Translations under genes and position numbers: made by a program | Origin: Lachnospiraceae bacterium | Lineage (GTDB): Bacteria > Bacillota > Clostridia > Lachnospirales > Lachnospiraceae | Direction of reading: 5' to 3' | Length of the DNA: 64,000 nt | Assembly (NCBI GenBank): GCA_024698705.1 | Contig: JAILQX010000008.1 | Span: 1 to 64,000, forward strand | Shown here: positions 1-8,128 of the stretch, piece by piece | Layout: each line of letters begins with the position of its first letter | How positions within the stretch are numbered: position 1 is the stretch's first letter | The notes under the pieces: generated by a model | The model's input: the letters and a program-made list of their open reading frames with translations, nothing else | What the model was told of the DNA's origin: nothing | Database searches by the model: none

Positions 1-120
1 CAAGTTCTTTGGCGGTAATACAGATCGCCGATAAATCTTCGTTGCTAAGAAATGTGTGTTCTTCCGAATAGAACAGGACTGTATTTACGTCGTGAATATA
101 TATAACGAACGGGAGGATTC

Positions 121-156
121 ATGAACTTCTATTATTATGGTTGGTTTGAGAGATAG
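121..156 (+). other. putative 11-codon aromatic-rich leader peptide
   Basis: An ATG preceded by GGGAGG at a spacing of four bases opens an 11-codon frame, MNFYYYGWFER. Six of the eleven residues are aromatic (two Phe, three Tyr, one Trp). This is the composition expected of an attenuation leader for an aromatic amino-acid gene, and a strong hairpin follows 30 bases later. No biosynthetic gene follows; the next sequence is a truncated toxin gene. I saw no convincing anti-terminator pairing. It may be an orphan leader or chance. Confidence 0.3.
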
Positions 157-185
157 AAATAATAACGATCAATACATTAAGTGAA

Positions 186-221
186 AAAATCCCATGGTTC
201 TAAAAAGAGCCATGGGATTTT
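186..221 (+). terminator. 16-bp hairpin, possible terminator or attenuator
   Basis: Two 16-base arms (186-201 and 206-221) pair around an AAAA loop with a single G-U wobble, and the right arm ends in TTTT. The core is CCCATGG facing CCATGGG. It lies between the aromatic mini-ORF and the point where homology to VapC begins, so it may mark the junction of a past rearrangement as well as act as a terminator. Confidence 0.5.
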
Positions 222-223
222 GA

Positions 224-559
224 TTTGTCAAATTACAGGAAGTTGATCCGGAGGACGTATGTATTTCGTCAGTTACATATGCCGAATTGATACATGGAGT
301 AGAAAAAAGCTCAGATATAGAGAAGAATAGAGCGGCACTTTTGCTGCTATTGGCTAATACTGAGATTTTAGAGTTTGATGTCGATGCGGCTGATTGCTAT
401 GGGAAAATCAGAGCAGATTTAGAGAAAAGAGGGACACCGATAGGTCCTCTTGATATGATGATTGCCGGTCATGCACAGTCCTTCGGATATACTATTGTTA
501 CAAACAATGTGAAAGGGTTTTCGAGAGTTACAGATCTGAAAATTGAAAACCGGACATAG
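224..559 (+). pseudogene. 5'-truncated VapC-type PIN-domain toxin remnant
   Basis: The frame opens directly after a TGA at 221-223 and reads LQEVDPEDVCISSVTYAELI and onward. It keeps the PIN-domain middle Glu (in YAELIHG), the later Asp (in GPLDMMIAG) and the TNN segment of VapC nucleases. The usual beginning, with the first catalytic Asp (an MLDTN-like motif) and roughly 25 residues, is absent, and there is no ATG start; TTG at 287 would give only 90 residues. No VapB antitoxin gene lies upstream. Loss of a catalytic acidic residue and of the start makes an active RNase unlikely. The family call is confident and pseudogene status is inferred from the missing N-terminus. Confidence 0.75.
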
Positions 560-591
560 AAATAAGATAATATCCGGTATGGACGTTTTAA

Positions 592-681
592 CCCGGTAGT
601 GAAATCATATTCTTTGATCAATTTATATTGCGTTATATTCTTTTGCTTCATTGTTTGCCAAAGAGCATCATATTTGATCAT
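592..681 (-). pseudogene. 3'-truncated small XRE/HTH regulator fragment
   Basis: Read leftward from ATG at 681, the first 30 codons (MIKYDALWQTMKQKN..., then QYKLIKEYDFTTG) match the opening of the small Cro/C1-type HTH proteins common in Firmicutes. After the Gly at about codon 30 the expected recognition helix (RLKKN-like) is replaced by unrelated sequence, so the DNA-binding domain is incomplete. The frame stays open for 70 codons, running into the VapC remnant on the other strand. The upstream ribosome binding site is weak. It is probably a relic from the same rearrangement that cut vapC. Confidence 0.5.
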
Positions 682-797
682 TTAACACACCATCCATCTA
701 TTGAAATGTTAGCCGTAAATCGCTACTATAGATATTAGCCATAAGTAGCTTGGCAGTGTGATATTTGTGTAGATGGTTTGAAATAATATAAAAACCG
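682..797. other. intergenic stretch with a short direct repeat
   Basis: Within the roughly 340-base stretch between the VapC remnant and the gene at 901, besides the HTH fragment, the hexamer TTAGCC followed by a TAA-containing tract occurs at 709 and again at 735 (period 26). It could be an old operator of the HTH gene. I see no coding sequence here. Confidence 0.25.
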
Positions 798-800
798 CTA

Positions 801-828
801 TAAACTTTTCACTCAAAGTATCCGATAT
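801..828 (+). promoter_or_regulatory. candidate sigma-D (FliA/sigma-28) promoter
   Basis: TAAA at 801-804, preceded by GCTA, is followed after 17 bases by CCGATAT at 822-828. This matches the Firmicutes flagellar sigma-D pattern (TAAA, about 15 bases, then GCCGATAT) within one or two bases of spacing. The predicted start is near 835, about 65 bases before the gene at 901. The same GCTATAAA-N17-CCGATA arrangement recurs at 38993. Confidence 0.55.
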
Positions 829-900
829 ACAATATGAAGAATAGTTTTCTTTAGGCCGGAAGGGATTTCAGGCTCGTTTTCTCAAGGATGAGGACATGCT

Positions 901-1959
901 ATGCAGATTAATTCGATCAACAATTATCAGTTTAATATAGCAAGAAATCTTTATACCAACAGTTTTGGCCGCACTGAGGAAGAGCAGGCGGATGGTGATG
1001 AGAATGCCATGGCCGTGATGAACCGAAAGCGCGAGATCAAAAAGCTGTTGTCGGGGGTGAGTGGTCAGCAGAAGAACATGCCCTCAAACAGCGTGTTGGA
1101 CAATTCTTCCAATTATCTGAATTCACTCCGGGAAGCAAGAAATAAAACAAAGAATACGGCACTTGAGAAAAAGAAACTCAGGTACAGCTATAAGTCGGTC
1201 TCATCAAAGATCATAAACTGTAAGAAGTCATATCTCGCAAAAGAGGTCGTGGGTCAGGCCAAAAGAGAAGTGGCAAGACTTAAAAAATTAAAATCCAAGG
1301 GTGAATATGATCCCGAAGAACTGGAAGCAGCACTTGCCCACGCACAGGCCATGGAACGTGTCGCAAAGAAGAAAGCGAGGCATCTCATTGAGGAAGAAAT
1401 GGCAAGGGCAGCAGGCGGTGCCTGCATCGCAGAGATAGAGGAAAAAGAAGATTCCGGGGAACTTTCCGAGGAGATTTCCGAAGAGGAATACGAAGAAGAA
1501 ATGACCGAAGAACTCATGGAGCCGACCGAAGAATACATCGAATATGATCTTCCGGATCCTGAACAATACTTTTACGAACAGCAGACATATCAGATGATGA
1601 GCGACATGCTCTCACAGATGACTGAGGAAATGACGGATCTTATGGAAGAGATGGGACTGGATGAACTGTTCGACGGCATGGGAATTACAGTCGAAAAAGA
1701 CATGGATCCGGCAGATCTGAAGATGCTGAAGATCAAACACAGAACAAGGGAAATGAAAGATATAGCCGAGGCAGACGTCGAATATCTGAAGGTTATATTT
1801 GAACAGCTTGAAAGAAGCAGAGCCGCTGCGACGGTTTCACTGAAAACGGATACAGCTGCACCGGCAATGGATGTTTCGGGCGGTGGACCGGCTCTTGCAG
1901 CGATAGCAAATGTTCCGGTTGCAGACGCTCCGTCAGTAAGTATAGATATTTCAATCTGA
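901..1959 (+). CDS. acidic coiled-coil-like protein of unknown function
   Basis: I do not recognise this 352-residue protein. It has no signal peptide or membrane segment. Residues 85-170 are Lys/Arg-rich and probably helical (KREVARLKKLKSKG). Residues 180-225 are extremely acidic, with runs of Glu, and residues 230-275 are rich in Met (MSDMLSQMTEEMTDLMEEM). The tail is Ala/Val-rich and low complexity. The start is set by GAGG seven bases before ATG. A sigma-D-like promoter lies just upstream and a FliD-like gene 37 bases downstream, so a role in motility or in a sigma-D regulon surface function is plausible but is inference from context only. Confidence 0.8.
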   Translation: MQINSINNYQFNIARNLYTNSFGRTEEEQADGDENAMAVMNRKREIKKLLSGVSGQQKNMPSNSVLDNSSNYLNSLREARNKTKNTALEKKKLRYSYKSVSSKIINCKKSYLAKEVVGQAKREVARLKKLKSKGEYDPEELEAALAHAQAMERVAKKKARHLIEEEMARAAGGACIAEIEEKEDSGELSEEISEEEYEEEMTEELMEPTEEYIEYDLPDPEQYFYEQQTYQMMSDMLSQMTEEMTDLMEEMGLDELFDGMGITVEKDMDPADLKMLKIKHRTREMKDIAEADVEYLKVIFEQLERSRAAATVSLKTDTAAPAMDVSGGGPALAAIANVPVADAPSVSIDISI

Positions 1960-1996
1960 TAAAATGGTGTATAATGTAAGCAGGAGGTAAACGGTT

Positions 1997-2707
1997 ATGA
2001 GATTTAATTTTAATATTACTTCTTTATTCAGCAGTATGAATTCCAAAAATGACAGCCCGTTCGGGTCGATCAACTTGAGTGACTACTCTTTGATAAAAAG
2101 AGGCGGCTATAAAAAACTTATGAAGTCTTATTATGATGAACAGTCAGGTAAGACAACAAACAAGACCAAGGAACTGAATTCCGGCAAGACCGATCCAAAT
2201 AAAAAGGGATTTGCAATTGACAAGACAGGTCTTACACAGATGAAAAAAGAAGCAGACGGATTGAAAACCGCTGTGGAAGCATTCAACAAGGATGATCTGT
2301 GGAAGCAGACGAACGGTGAGTATGACATGGAGAAGATCGCCGGAGCGGTAAAGAATTTTGTCAGTGAATACAACGATGTTGTCAGCCGTTCTTCAAAGGT
2401 CGATTCAAAGGAAATATCACAGAGCATGGGATATATGTCAAGCATGACCGGGACAATGTCGAAGGCATTATCGAAGATCGGAGTAACGGTTGGCTTTGAC
2501 GGAAAGCTTGCTGTCAATGAAGATGCTCTCAAGAAAGCAAGTGTGACGAGTGTCAGATCATTGTTTGAAGGTTCGGCTTCATACGGTTCACAGGTGGAAG
2601 CAAAGGCGAGTGAGATTGCCAGAGCGACCATCATGAATTCTTCGCTGTATTTGAACAATGCCACATTGTCCAGCACACTTAACGGCATGTATGATAAACT
2701 GATCTAG
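1997..2707 (+). CDS. short FliD-like (flagellar cap C-terminal type) protein
   Basis: The 236-residue protein begins MRFNFNITSLFSSM and has no signal peptide. Residues 110-200 resemble the C-terminal part of FliD: an IAGAVKNFVSEYNDVVS segment (FliD has fV..YN), then LSKIGVTVGFDGKLAVNEDAL and a V..LF element, as in the FliD motif before the terminal helix. The large N-terminal and middle FliD domains are missing; the protein is about half the usual length or less. It is therefore a cap-derived or cap-like protein rather than full FliD. It is preceded by AGGAGG and shares the presumed sigma-D transcript with the gene at 901; a strong terminator follows. Confidence 0.7.
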   Translation: MRFNFNITSLFSSMNSKNDSPFGSINLSDYSLIKRGGYKKLMKSYYDEQSGKTTNKTKELNSGKTDPNKKGFAIDKTGLTQMKKEADGLKTAVEAFNKDDLWKQTNGEYDMEKIAGAVKNFVSEYNDVVSRSSKVDSKEISQSMGYMSSMTGTMSKALSKIGVTVGFDGKLAVNEDALKKASVTSVRSLFEGSASYGSQVEAKASEIARATIMNSSLYLNNATLSSTLNGMYDKLI

Positions 2708-2720
2708 TAAGGTGAGTTGC

Positions 2721-2749
2721 AGCCATCGCGATATGCGATGGCTGTTTTT
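2721..2749 (+). terminator. intrinsic terminator
   Basis: AGCCATCGC and GCGATGGCT pair around GATAT, followed by GTTTTT. It closes the 901-2707 unit. Confidence 0.85.
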
Positions 2750-2802
2750 ATGATATAATAAACAGGTCTGTTGGAAAAACATAAGTGAATGTGTGAGAAA
2801 AG

Positions 2803-4233
2803 ATGTTTACATCAATAAAATTTCTGATCTTTTTAATATTGCTTTGGCTTATATACGCCGTGATACCCGTCAGGTTCAGAAGAGAGATCCTGTTGGTCGC
2901 GGGGTATGTTTTCTGCGGCCTCATATCGTTACCTGCGATGCTTGTGCTAATGGTGGTTACCGTTCTCGTCTATGCGGCGGGGCGTGTCATTGAGAAAAAC
3001 AGATCAGCCTTTGTGGCGGTCGTGACTCTCGCTCTTTTTGCATTTGCGCTTATCGTTTATAAAAATATTCCGTACCTGATCGGGGTATTCGGTCCCGTAG
3101 CACTTAAAGAAAACCATATCCTGACTTCACTTGTCCTGCCCGTGGGCTTTTCTTTCTATGCCTTCGGCGCGATCGGATACATATATGACGTATGGAAGGG
3201 AAAAGAAAAGGCTGAGAAGGATTTCCTCTCATTTGCCCTGTACATGAGTTTCTTCCCGAAACTCGTGAGCGGACCGATCGAGAGAAAAGGGCCGTTTACG
3301 AAGCAGATAGAGAACCTGCCGAATGTGGATGTTGTTAAGATCGAGAGGATAAGCTATGCATGTCTTCAGATGATGTGGGGATATGTGCTCAAGCTTGTGG
3401 TTGCCGATCGTCTTGCACTGATAGTGGATCAGGTATACGCTTCACCGACCGACTACGATACGGTTTGGCTCATCATGGGAGCGGTATTCTACAGTTTTCA
3501 GGTATATACAGATTTTGCGGGTTACACATACATCGCGATGGGATGTGCGACACTATTTGGCATAGATCTTACACAGAATTTCAAGAGCCCTTACAATTCA
3601 CAGAGTATAAGCGAATTCTGGAGGAGATGGCATATTTCCTTAAGTTCGTGGCTGCGGGATTATATCTATATCCCGCTCGGAGGCAACAGGAAAGGCAAAC
3701 TCAGGAAATGCATCAACACCATGATAGTATTTCTGATTTGTGGAATCTGGCACGGAAACGGCATATCATTTGTCGTGTGGGGCTTGCTCCACGGTATCTA
3801 TTCATTGCCGGGAGGATTGAGAAAAAAGCGTGAGACGAAGCCGAAGGGGATCGGAGCATTTGTAAGTACGGTCGTGACTTTTGCGGCGGTTACATTTGCA
3901 TGGATATTCTTCAGGGCGGATACGCTTTCGCAGGCTGTGATCTACATAAGGGAATTGTTTACGGCGGGAGTGGATCCGGCATACTCGACAGCGGTATTTG
4001 AAAAGAGCGGACTTGTTGTGCTGCAGGTATATCTGTCACTTGCATTGATCGTGATCGTCTGGGTGATAGACACGATCTGCAAGCGAAGAAGCAGTTCATT
4101 ACCGAAGATGCTGCAGGACAAAAGACCGGTCGTCAGATATGCGTTTTTATATATCTGTTTCATGGTGATATTTATCTTCGGTATATATGGCGGAGATTTC
4201 GAAACAGAGAACTTTATATACATGCAATTCTAG
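2803..4233 (+). CDS. MBOAT-family membrane O-acyltransferase (AlgI/DltB type)
   Basis: The 476-residue polytopic membrane protein has the MBOAT signature: the FWRRWHISLSSWLRDYIYIP block at residues 270-290, the LGGNRKG motif, and the catalytic His in GIWHG near residue 316. Family members such as AlgI, DltB and PatA move an acyl group across the membrane onto an extracytoplasmic polymer. The 32-base gap to an AlgX/DltD-like SGNH protein and then a second SGNH lipoprotein suggests a complete acylation module for exopolysaccharide, teichoic acid or peptidoglycan. The acyl donor and target cannot be read from sequence. No dltA or dltC is present, which argues against D-alanylation. The Shine-Dalgarno before ATG is weak (GAGAAAAG). 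Confidence 0.92.
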   Translation: MFTSIKFLIFLILLWLIYAVIPVRFRREILLVAGYVFCGLISLPAMLVLMVVTVLVYAAGRVIEKNRSAFVAVVTLALFAFALIVYKNIPYLIGVFGPVALKENHILTSLVLPVGFSFYAFGAIGYIYDVWKGKEKAEKDFLSFALYMSFFPKLVSGPIERKGPFTKQIENLPNVDVVKIERISYACLQMMWGYVLKLVVADRLALIVDQVYASPTDYDTVWLIMGAVFYSFQVYTDFAGYTYIAMGCATLFGIDLTQNFKSPYNSQSISEFWRRWHISLSSWLRDYIYIPLGGNRKGKLRKCINTMIVFLICGIWHGNGISFVVWGLLHGIYSLPGGLRKKRETKPKGIGAFVSTVVTFAAVTFAWIFFRADTLSQAVIYIRELFTAGVDPAYSTAVFEKSGLVVLQVYLSLALIVIVWVIDTICKRRSSSLPKMLQDKRPVVRYAFLYICFMVIFIFGIYGGDFETENFIYMQF

Positions 4234-4265
4234 GACATGACCTGCGTTTGCAGAAGGGACGATAG

Positions 4266-5279
4266 ATGAAGATAAAAGGATGGCTTATGGGGATCGCCGC
4301 ATTGCTTGTGACGTTACTGTCATTGTGGGTGGTCCAAAACGTAATGGAATATAAGTCGCCGCACGGGATCAATCAGGCCAGGGCTTTTTATGAGCAGCCT
4401 AAGGAGAAGATCGATGTACTGGCGGTCGGCAGCAGTCATATCCACTGCGGGCTGAATACGGGAACGCTCTGGAGTGAGTATGGTCTGGCTGCTTTCGATC
4501 TTTCCGCGGCTGAGCAGCCGTTCTGGATAACTTATTATTATCTGGAGGATGCATACAAATATCAGTCGCCTGAGGTTGTGATACTGGATCTTTTTTCGGC
4601 GGCCCGGTTCAAGGAGGACTATCATTATCCCTGGATCAGGGAAAGTATTTACGGCATGAAGTTCTCCGGGACGAAGTTTGATATGCTGGAGGCGGCTGTC
4701 GAGCCGGAGTACAGGAAGGATTATTTTCCCGCGTTTCTCTCATATCACAACAGATATGTGGATATGAATAAAGAGGATCTGTACAATATATTCGGTAATC
4801 ATAGACAGAAGCGCGAATTTAAGGGCTTCACGCCCGGTTTTATCATTGCCGATCAAAGTGAGCCTTTCGGAGGATGGGACGAACTGGAGGACTACAGCCT
4901 TACACCCAAATCCGAAGAATACCTGAGAAAGATCATTGAGCTCACAAAGGAACACGACAGTAAACTGATGCTGATCGTGGTCCCGTATAATGCGGATGAA
5001 AGAGATAATATCACATATGATCGCATAAAAGAGATTGCAAATGAGGAAAATGTGTGGTTTTATAATTTTTGTGACGATCTCGATGAGATCGGTATTGACA
5101 GGGCAGTTGATTTTAACGATCACACTCACCTGAATTACTGGGGAAGCGTGAAGTTCAGCAGTTATATGGGCCGGATCCTTCGGGAGGAGTTTAAGGTAAA
5201 TGACAGGAGAGGCGAAGCGGGATACGATTCCTGGGATGCCAATGCCGAAAAACTTCTTAACGAAGCAGGGGCTCATTGA
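4266..5279 (+). CDS. membrane-anchored SGNH/AlgX-like O-acylation partner
   Basis: The 337-residue protein has one N-terminal membrane anchor (residues 7-25) and an extracytoplasmic SGNH-like domain. The nucleophile block is AVGSSHIHCG (Ser near residue 57-58) and the distal catalytic Asp-x-x-His is seen as DHTHLNYWG near residue 280. This is the usual partner of AlgI-type MBOAT proteins (AlgJ/AlgX or DltD like), which accepts the acyl group and transfers it to the polymer. It follows the MBOAT gene by 32 bases with a GAAGGGA ribosome binding site, so the two are probably co-transcribed and act as a complex. Confidence 0.82.
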   Translation: MKIKGWLMGIAALLVTLLSLWVVQNVMEYKSPHGINQARAFYEQPKEKIDVLAVGSSHIHCGLNTGTLWSEYGLAAFDLSAAEQPFWITYYYLEDAYKYQSPEVVILDLFSAARFKEDYHYPWIRESIYGMKFSGTKFDMLEAAVEPEYRKDYFPAFLSYHNRYVDMNKEDLYNIFGNHRQKREFKGFTPGFIIADQSEPFGGWDELEDYSLTPKSEEYLRKIIELTKEHDSKLMLIVVPYNADERDNITYDRIKEIANEENVWFYNFCDDLDEIGIDRAVDFNDHTHLNYWGSVKFSSYMGRILREEFKVNDRRGEAGYDSWDANAEKLLNEAGAH

Positions 5280-5347
5280 TGACATGACGGTCGGATCAAA
5301 TATCTGCCATGTTATGAGGAGGACGCCTTTTACGGGCATATTATGAA

Positions 5348-6490
5348 ATGAAGATAAGTAAAGTTATGGCGATCGTCATTATCGCCGTAAGTGTTTGCAT
5401 GACAGCATGTGATAATGCCGGTGCACAGACAGGAAATGAAACAGCCGCAGTTACGGATGAAGCAGCTGCTGAAGAAACTGATACGAAAGAAGATGCAGAG
5501 CCGACAGTGATTCCTACACCGACCGCAGCAGCAGACGATACAAAGGTTGCGACCGGATCCGGTACGGAGGTCACACCTTCCGTTGCGGTAACAGGTTCGG
5601 GCGATGAAACCGAAGAGCCGACCTATGACAAAGAAGATATAGTCGCTGTTGAAGGCGATAAGGTCATGTATGCGCAACATTCCGTAAATGTCAGAAAAGG
5701 CCCGGGAACAGATTTTGAGATAGTCGGAAGACTTGCAATAAATGATGAGATCGCTGTCATCGGAGAAAGCAAAACAACACCGTGGAAAGAGATCCGATAT
5801 AAGGATTCAACTGCATTTGTACACGGTGATTACATCAGTACGGAGCAGATAGATCTTGAAGCACTTAAGGCTGCACAGGAAGCGGCTATAGCCACACAGG
5901 CTGCAGCAGCCCAGGCAGCGGCGGAACAGGCAGCAGCACAAGCGGCAGCTCAGGCAGCGCCTCAGCCTCAGCCTGCGGTTCAGGAAGCACCGGTACAGGT
6001 GGCTTCACCTGTAAAGACTCTGTTTATAGGTGATTCAAGAACATGCCAGATGCAGAGCGTGACGGGTGGAGGAAACTGTAACTGGATCTGTGAATATGCC
6101 CAGTCGTTTGAATGGTTCAGGGATACGGCCGTTGTTAAGGCAGACCCGCTCGTAGGCAAGGGAACGAGAGTAGTCATCTGCATGGGTGTCAACGATCCGA
6201 ACAACATCAACAACTACGCTGCAGTCACCAATCAGAAAGCCGCGGAATGGACAGCCAGAGGAGCAGCGGTCTATTATGTTTCGATAAACCCAGTGGATCA
6301 TCCTTATGAAGACAAGACGGTTCCGATAGATTCATTTAATGCAACGATGCCCGGACTGTTAAGCGGGGTAAAATGGATAGATACCGCAAGCACCGTAAAG
6401 CAGGGCGGCTTCGTGCTTGAAGACGGTATTCACTATGACTCTGCGGGCAACCTGACTATTTTCAACATGATATACAGAAATTTAAGGTAA
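5348..6490 (+). CDS. SH3b-SGNH lipoprotein hydrolase/esterase
   Basis: The 380-residue protein has an N-terminal lipoprotein signal ending in a lipobox-like MTAC. A Thr/Glu-rich linker follows, then a bacterial SH3 domain (residues 97-165, with SVNVRKGPGTDFEIVG), an Ala/Gln/Pro-rich spacer (residues 172-215), and a C-terminal SGNH domain. That domain carries FIGDSRT (nucleophile Ser), MGVND (block III Asn) and DGIHYD (Asp/His). The SH3b domain suggests cell-wall binding, so a role adding or removing ester groups on the wall is likely. It is the third gene of the acylation cassette. The start is supported by the signal peptide, but the nearest good Shine-Dalgarno (GAGGAGG at 5316) is unusually far away, and an ATG-AAA-TGA mini-frame overlaps the start. 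Confidence 0.82.
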   Translation: MKISKVMAIVIIAVSVCMTACDNAGAQTGNETAAVTDEAAAEETDTKEDAEPTVIPTPTAAADDTKVATGSGTEVTPSVAVTGSGDETEEPTYDKEDIVAVEGDKVMYAQHSVNVRKGPGTDFEIVGRLAINDEIAVIGESKTTPWKEIRYKDSTAFVHGDYISTEQIDLEALKAAQEAAIATQAAAAQAAAEQAAAQAAAQAAPQPQPAVQEAPVQVASPVKTLFIGDSRTCQMQSVTGGGNCNWICEYAQSFEWFRDTAVVKADPLVGKGTRVVICMGVNDPNNINNYAAVTNQKAAEWTARGAAVYYVSINPVDHPYEDKTVPIDSFNATMPGLLSGVKWIDTASTVKQGGFVLEDGIHYDSAGNLTIFNMIYRNLR

Positions 6491-6495
6491 CATAT

Positions 6496-7047
6496 ATGCT
6501 CGGTTATGAGGATTTTAAGAAGATATACGACATGCTCGATAATGCGACACCGTTTGTGCATGACTGTGCAGCGAGTCTGAACTGCTCGGAGGCCTGCTGT
6601 AAGGTTCCCGAAGATTACGATCACGACATGGGAATGTATATGCTTCCCGGTGAGGATGTGATGCACGATCTGGAGGATGACTGGCTAAACTGGAGGATAG
6701 CGGCTTACAATGAGCACGATCTTCCGAAGGAGTGGAAAGACAGGGACGATCCGATTTATGTCGTGATGTGCTGCGGACCGGAATCCTGCAAGAGAGAACT
6801 GAGACCGATCCAGTGCAGGACATTTCCGCTCACACCCTACATGGATGAAGACGGAGCATTGCATATCGTAAAATATCCGGGACATCTTCCGTATACATGT
6901 CCTCTCATTACCGAGAACATATCGGTGGATAAGAGATTTGTGGAACTGGTCTATGAGGCGTGGAGCATCCTCGTAGCGGATGAAATGATAAGACAGATGG
7001 TCGTACATGATTCGAGATTTCTGCATCCGAAGGAGTATCTGATATGA
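6496..7047 (+). CDS. YkgJ-like cysteine-cluster protein
   Basis: The 183-residue soluble protein has about nine cysteines in a YkgJ-like arrangement. An early cluster NCSEACCKVP is followed by CCGPESCKRELRPIQCRTFP and later TCPLI. The C...RPxxCRxFP core resembles the putative metal (Zn/Fe) binding family YkgJ, whose function is not established. It starts six bases after the SGNH lipoprotein stop, with AAGGTAAC overlapping the end of that gene, so it is co-transcribed with the acylation cassette. No enzymatic role can be assigned. Confidence 0.7.
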   Translation: MLGYEDFKKIYDMLDNATPFVHDCAASLNCSEACCKVPEDYDHDMGMYMLPGEDVMHDLEDDWLNWRIAAYNEHDLPKEWKDRDDPIYVVMCCGPESCKRELRPIQCRTFPLTPYMDEDGALHIVKYPGHLPYTCPLITENISVDKRFVELVYEAWSILVADEMIRQMVVHDSRFLHPKEYLI

Positions 7048-7107
7048 ACGGATCATGCTATGGTAACCGGATCGATCATGTTATCGGATCAAAATAAATC
7101 GCAGTTT

Positions 7108-7139
7108 AAGGGTAAGTGTATCTTACCCTTTCTTTTTTG
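7108..7139 (+). terminator. intrinsic terminator
   Basis: AAGGGTAAG and CTTACCCTT pair around TGTAT, followed by TCTTTTTTG. It ends the acylation operon. A third partial copy, TATCTTACCCC, follows at 7140. Confidence 0.85.
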
Positions 7140-7174
7140 TATCTTACCCCGACTGCTATTTTAAAATATCTTCA

Positions 7175-7196
7175 CCTGAGATAAATTGGTCTCAGG
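7175..7196 (+). promoter_or_regulatory. inverted repeat upstream of the ABC exporter operon
   Basis: CCTGAGA and TCTCAGG form a perfect 7-bp dyad around eight bases, ending 29 bases before the ATG of the ABC ATPase gene. A TAAAAT at 7162-7167 could be a -10 box, which would place the dyad at the transcript start. It may be an operator, perhaps for the operon's own LytTR regulator, or a 5' mRNA hairpin. Confidence 0.45.
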
Positions 7197-7225
7197 AAGA
7201 GCGATACAGATAAAAGGAGGCAGTT

Positions 7226-8128
7226 ATGTCAGCAATAAGCGTAAAAGACCTGACAAAGAGTTACGGTGATCATGAAGCAGTAAAAGGGATCAGCTTCAAT
7301 GTTGAAGAAGGCGAGCTGTTTGCTTTCCTCGGAGAAAACGGAGCCGGCAAATCAACGACCATCAACATACTCTGTACGATACTTAAAAAGAGCGGGGGCG
7401 CGATCAGTATCCTGGGGAAAGATCTGGACAGTAACGAAGGGTTTGTAAGGGACAACATCGGTATAGTATTTCAGAATTCGGTACTGGACCAGAAGCTTAC
7501 CGTTAAGGAAAACCTGATGACCAGAGGCAGCTACTACGGATACGGTAAAAAACAGATCATGGAAAATCTGTCGGATATCATGGAAAGCTTCGGTCTTGAT
7601 GAAATGTGGGATCAGAGATACGAGAGTTTAAGCGGCGGCCAGAGAAGAAGAGTGGATATCGCAAGAGCGCTCATCAATAAACCGAAGATACTCTTTCTTG
7701 ATGAGCCTACGACGGGCCTCGATCCGAAATCCAGAATGGTATTGTGGAACTATATAGATCATATAAGACAGAACGACAGTATGACGATATTTTTGACAAC
7801 CCACTACATGGAGGAAACAGCGGATGCGGATCATGTCGTGATACTGGATAAGGGAGTCATAAAGGCGGAAGGAACGCCGGCGGAGCTCAAGAGCAGATAT
7901 GCAAGCAATCATCTTTTGTGGTACGCAAAAAACAATGAAGAAAATGAAAAACGTATCAGGGAAACCGAATACAGATACGTTGCGGATCACTACGATATCT
8001 GCCACAGCGGCAATATAACGGAGCTTCTTTACAAGAACAGGGATGTGATGACAGATTATGAAGTGCTCAAGGGCACGATGGATGATGTATTCTTAAAGCT
8101 TACGGGAAAGGAACTCGCATATGAATAA
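7226..8128 (+). CDS. ABC transporter ATPase (DrrA-like exporter)
   Basis: The 300-residue nucleotide-binding subunit has Walker A GENGAGKST (about residue 40), the signature SLSGGQRRRVDIARAL (about 135), Walker [14 protein letters not shown] and the switch His in LTTHYMEE. The C-terminal 80 residues resemble the extension of DrrA-like multidrug or lantibiotic-immunity ATPases. It overlaps the permease gene by 8 bases, so the pair is translationally coupled. The substrate is unknown. The AAAGGAGG ribosome binding site is strong. Confidence 0.95.
   Translation: MSAISVKDLTKSYGDHEAVKGISFNVEEGELFAFLGENGAGKSTTINILCTILKKSGGAISILGKDLDSNEGFVRDNIGIVFQNSVLDQKLTVKENLMTRGSYYGYGKKQIMENLSDIMESFGLDEMWDQRYESLSGGQRRRVDIARALINKPKILFLDEPTTGLDPKSRMVLWNYIDHIRQNDSMTIFLTTHYMEETADADHVVILDKGVIKAEGTPAELKSRYASNHLLWYAKNNEENEKRIRETEYRYVADHYDICHSGNITELLYKNRDVMTDYEVLKGTMDDVFLKLTGKELAYE

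Noticed and set aside
26..33. GCCGATAA resembling a sigma-D -10 element
   Set aside because: No TAAA -35 element is found at the right distance upstream.
1..122. Open minus-strand frame of about 41 codons at the window edge, weakly like a LytTR or response-regulator segment
   Set aside because: It is too short, cut by the window edge, and overlaps the leader peptide ribosome binding site. An open frame of this size arises by chance often enough that I cannot support it.
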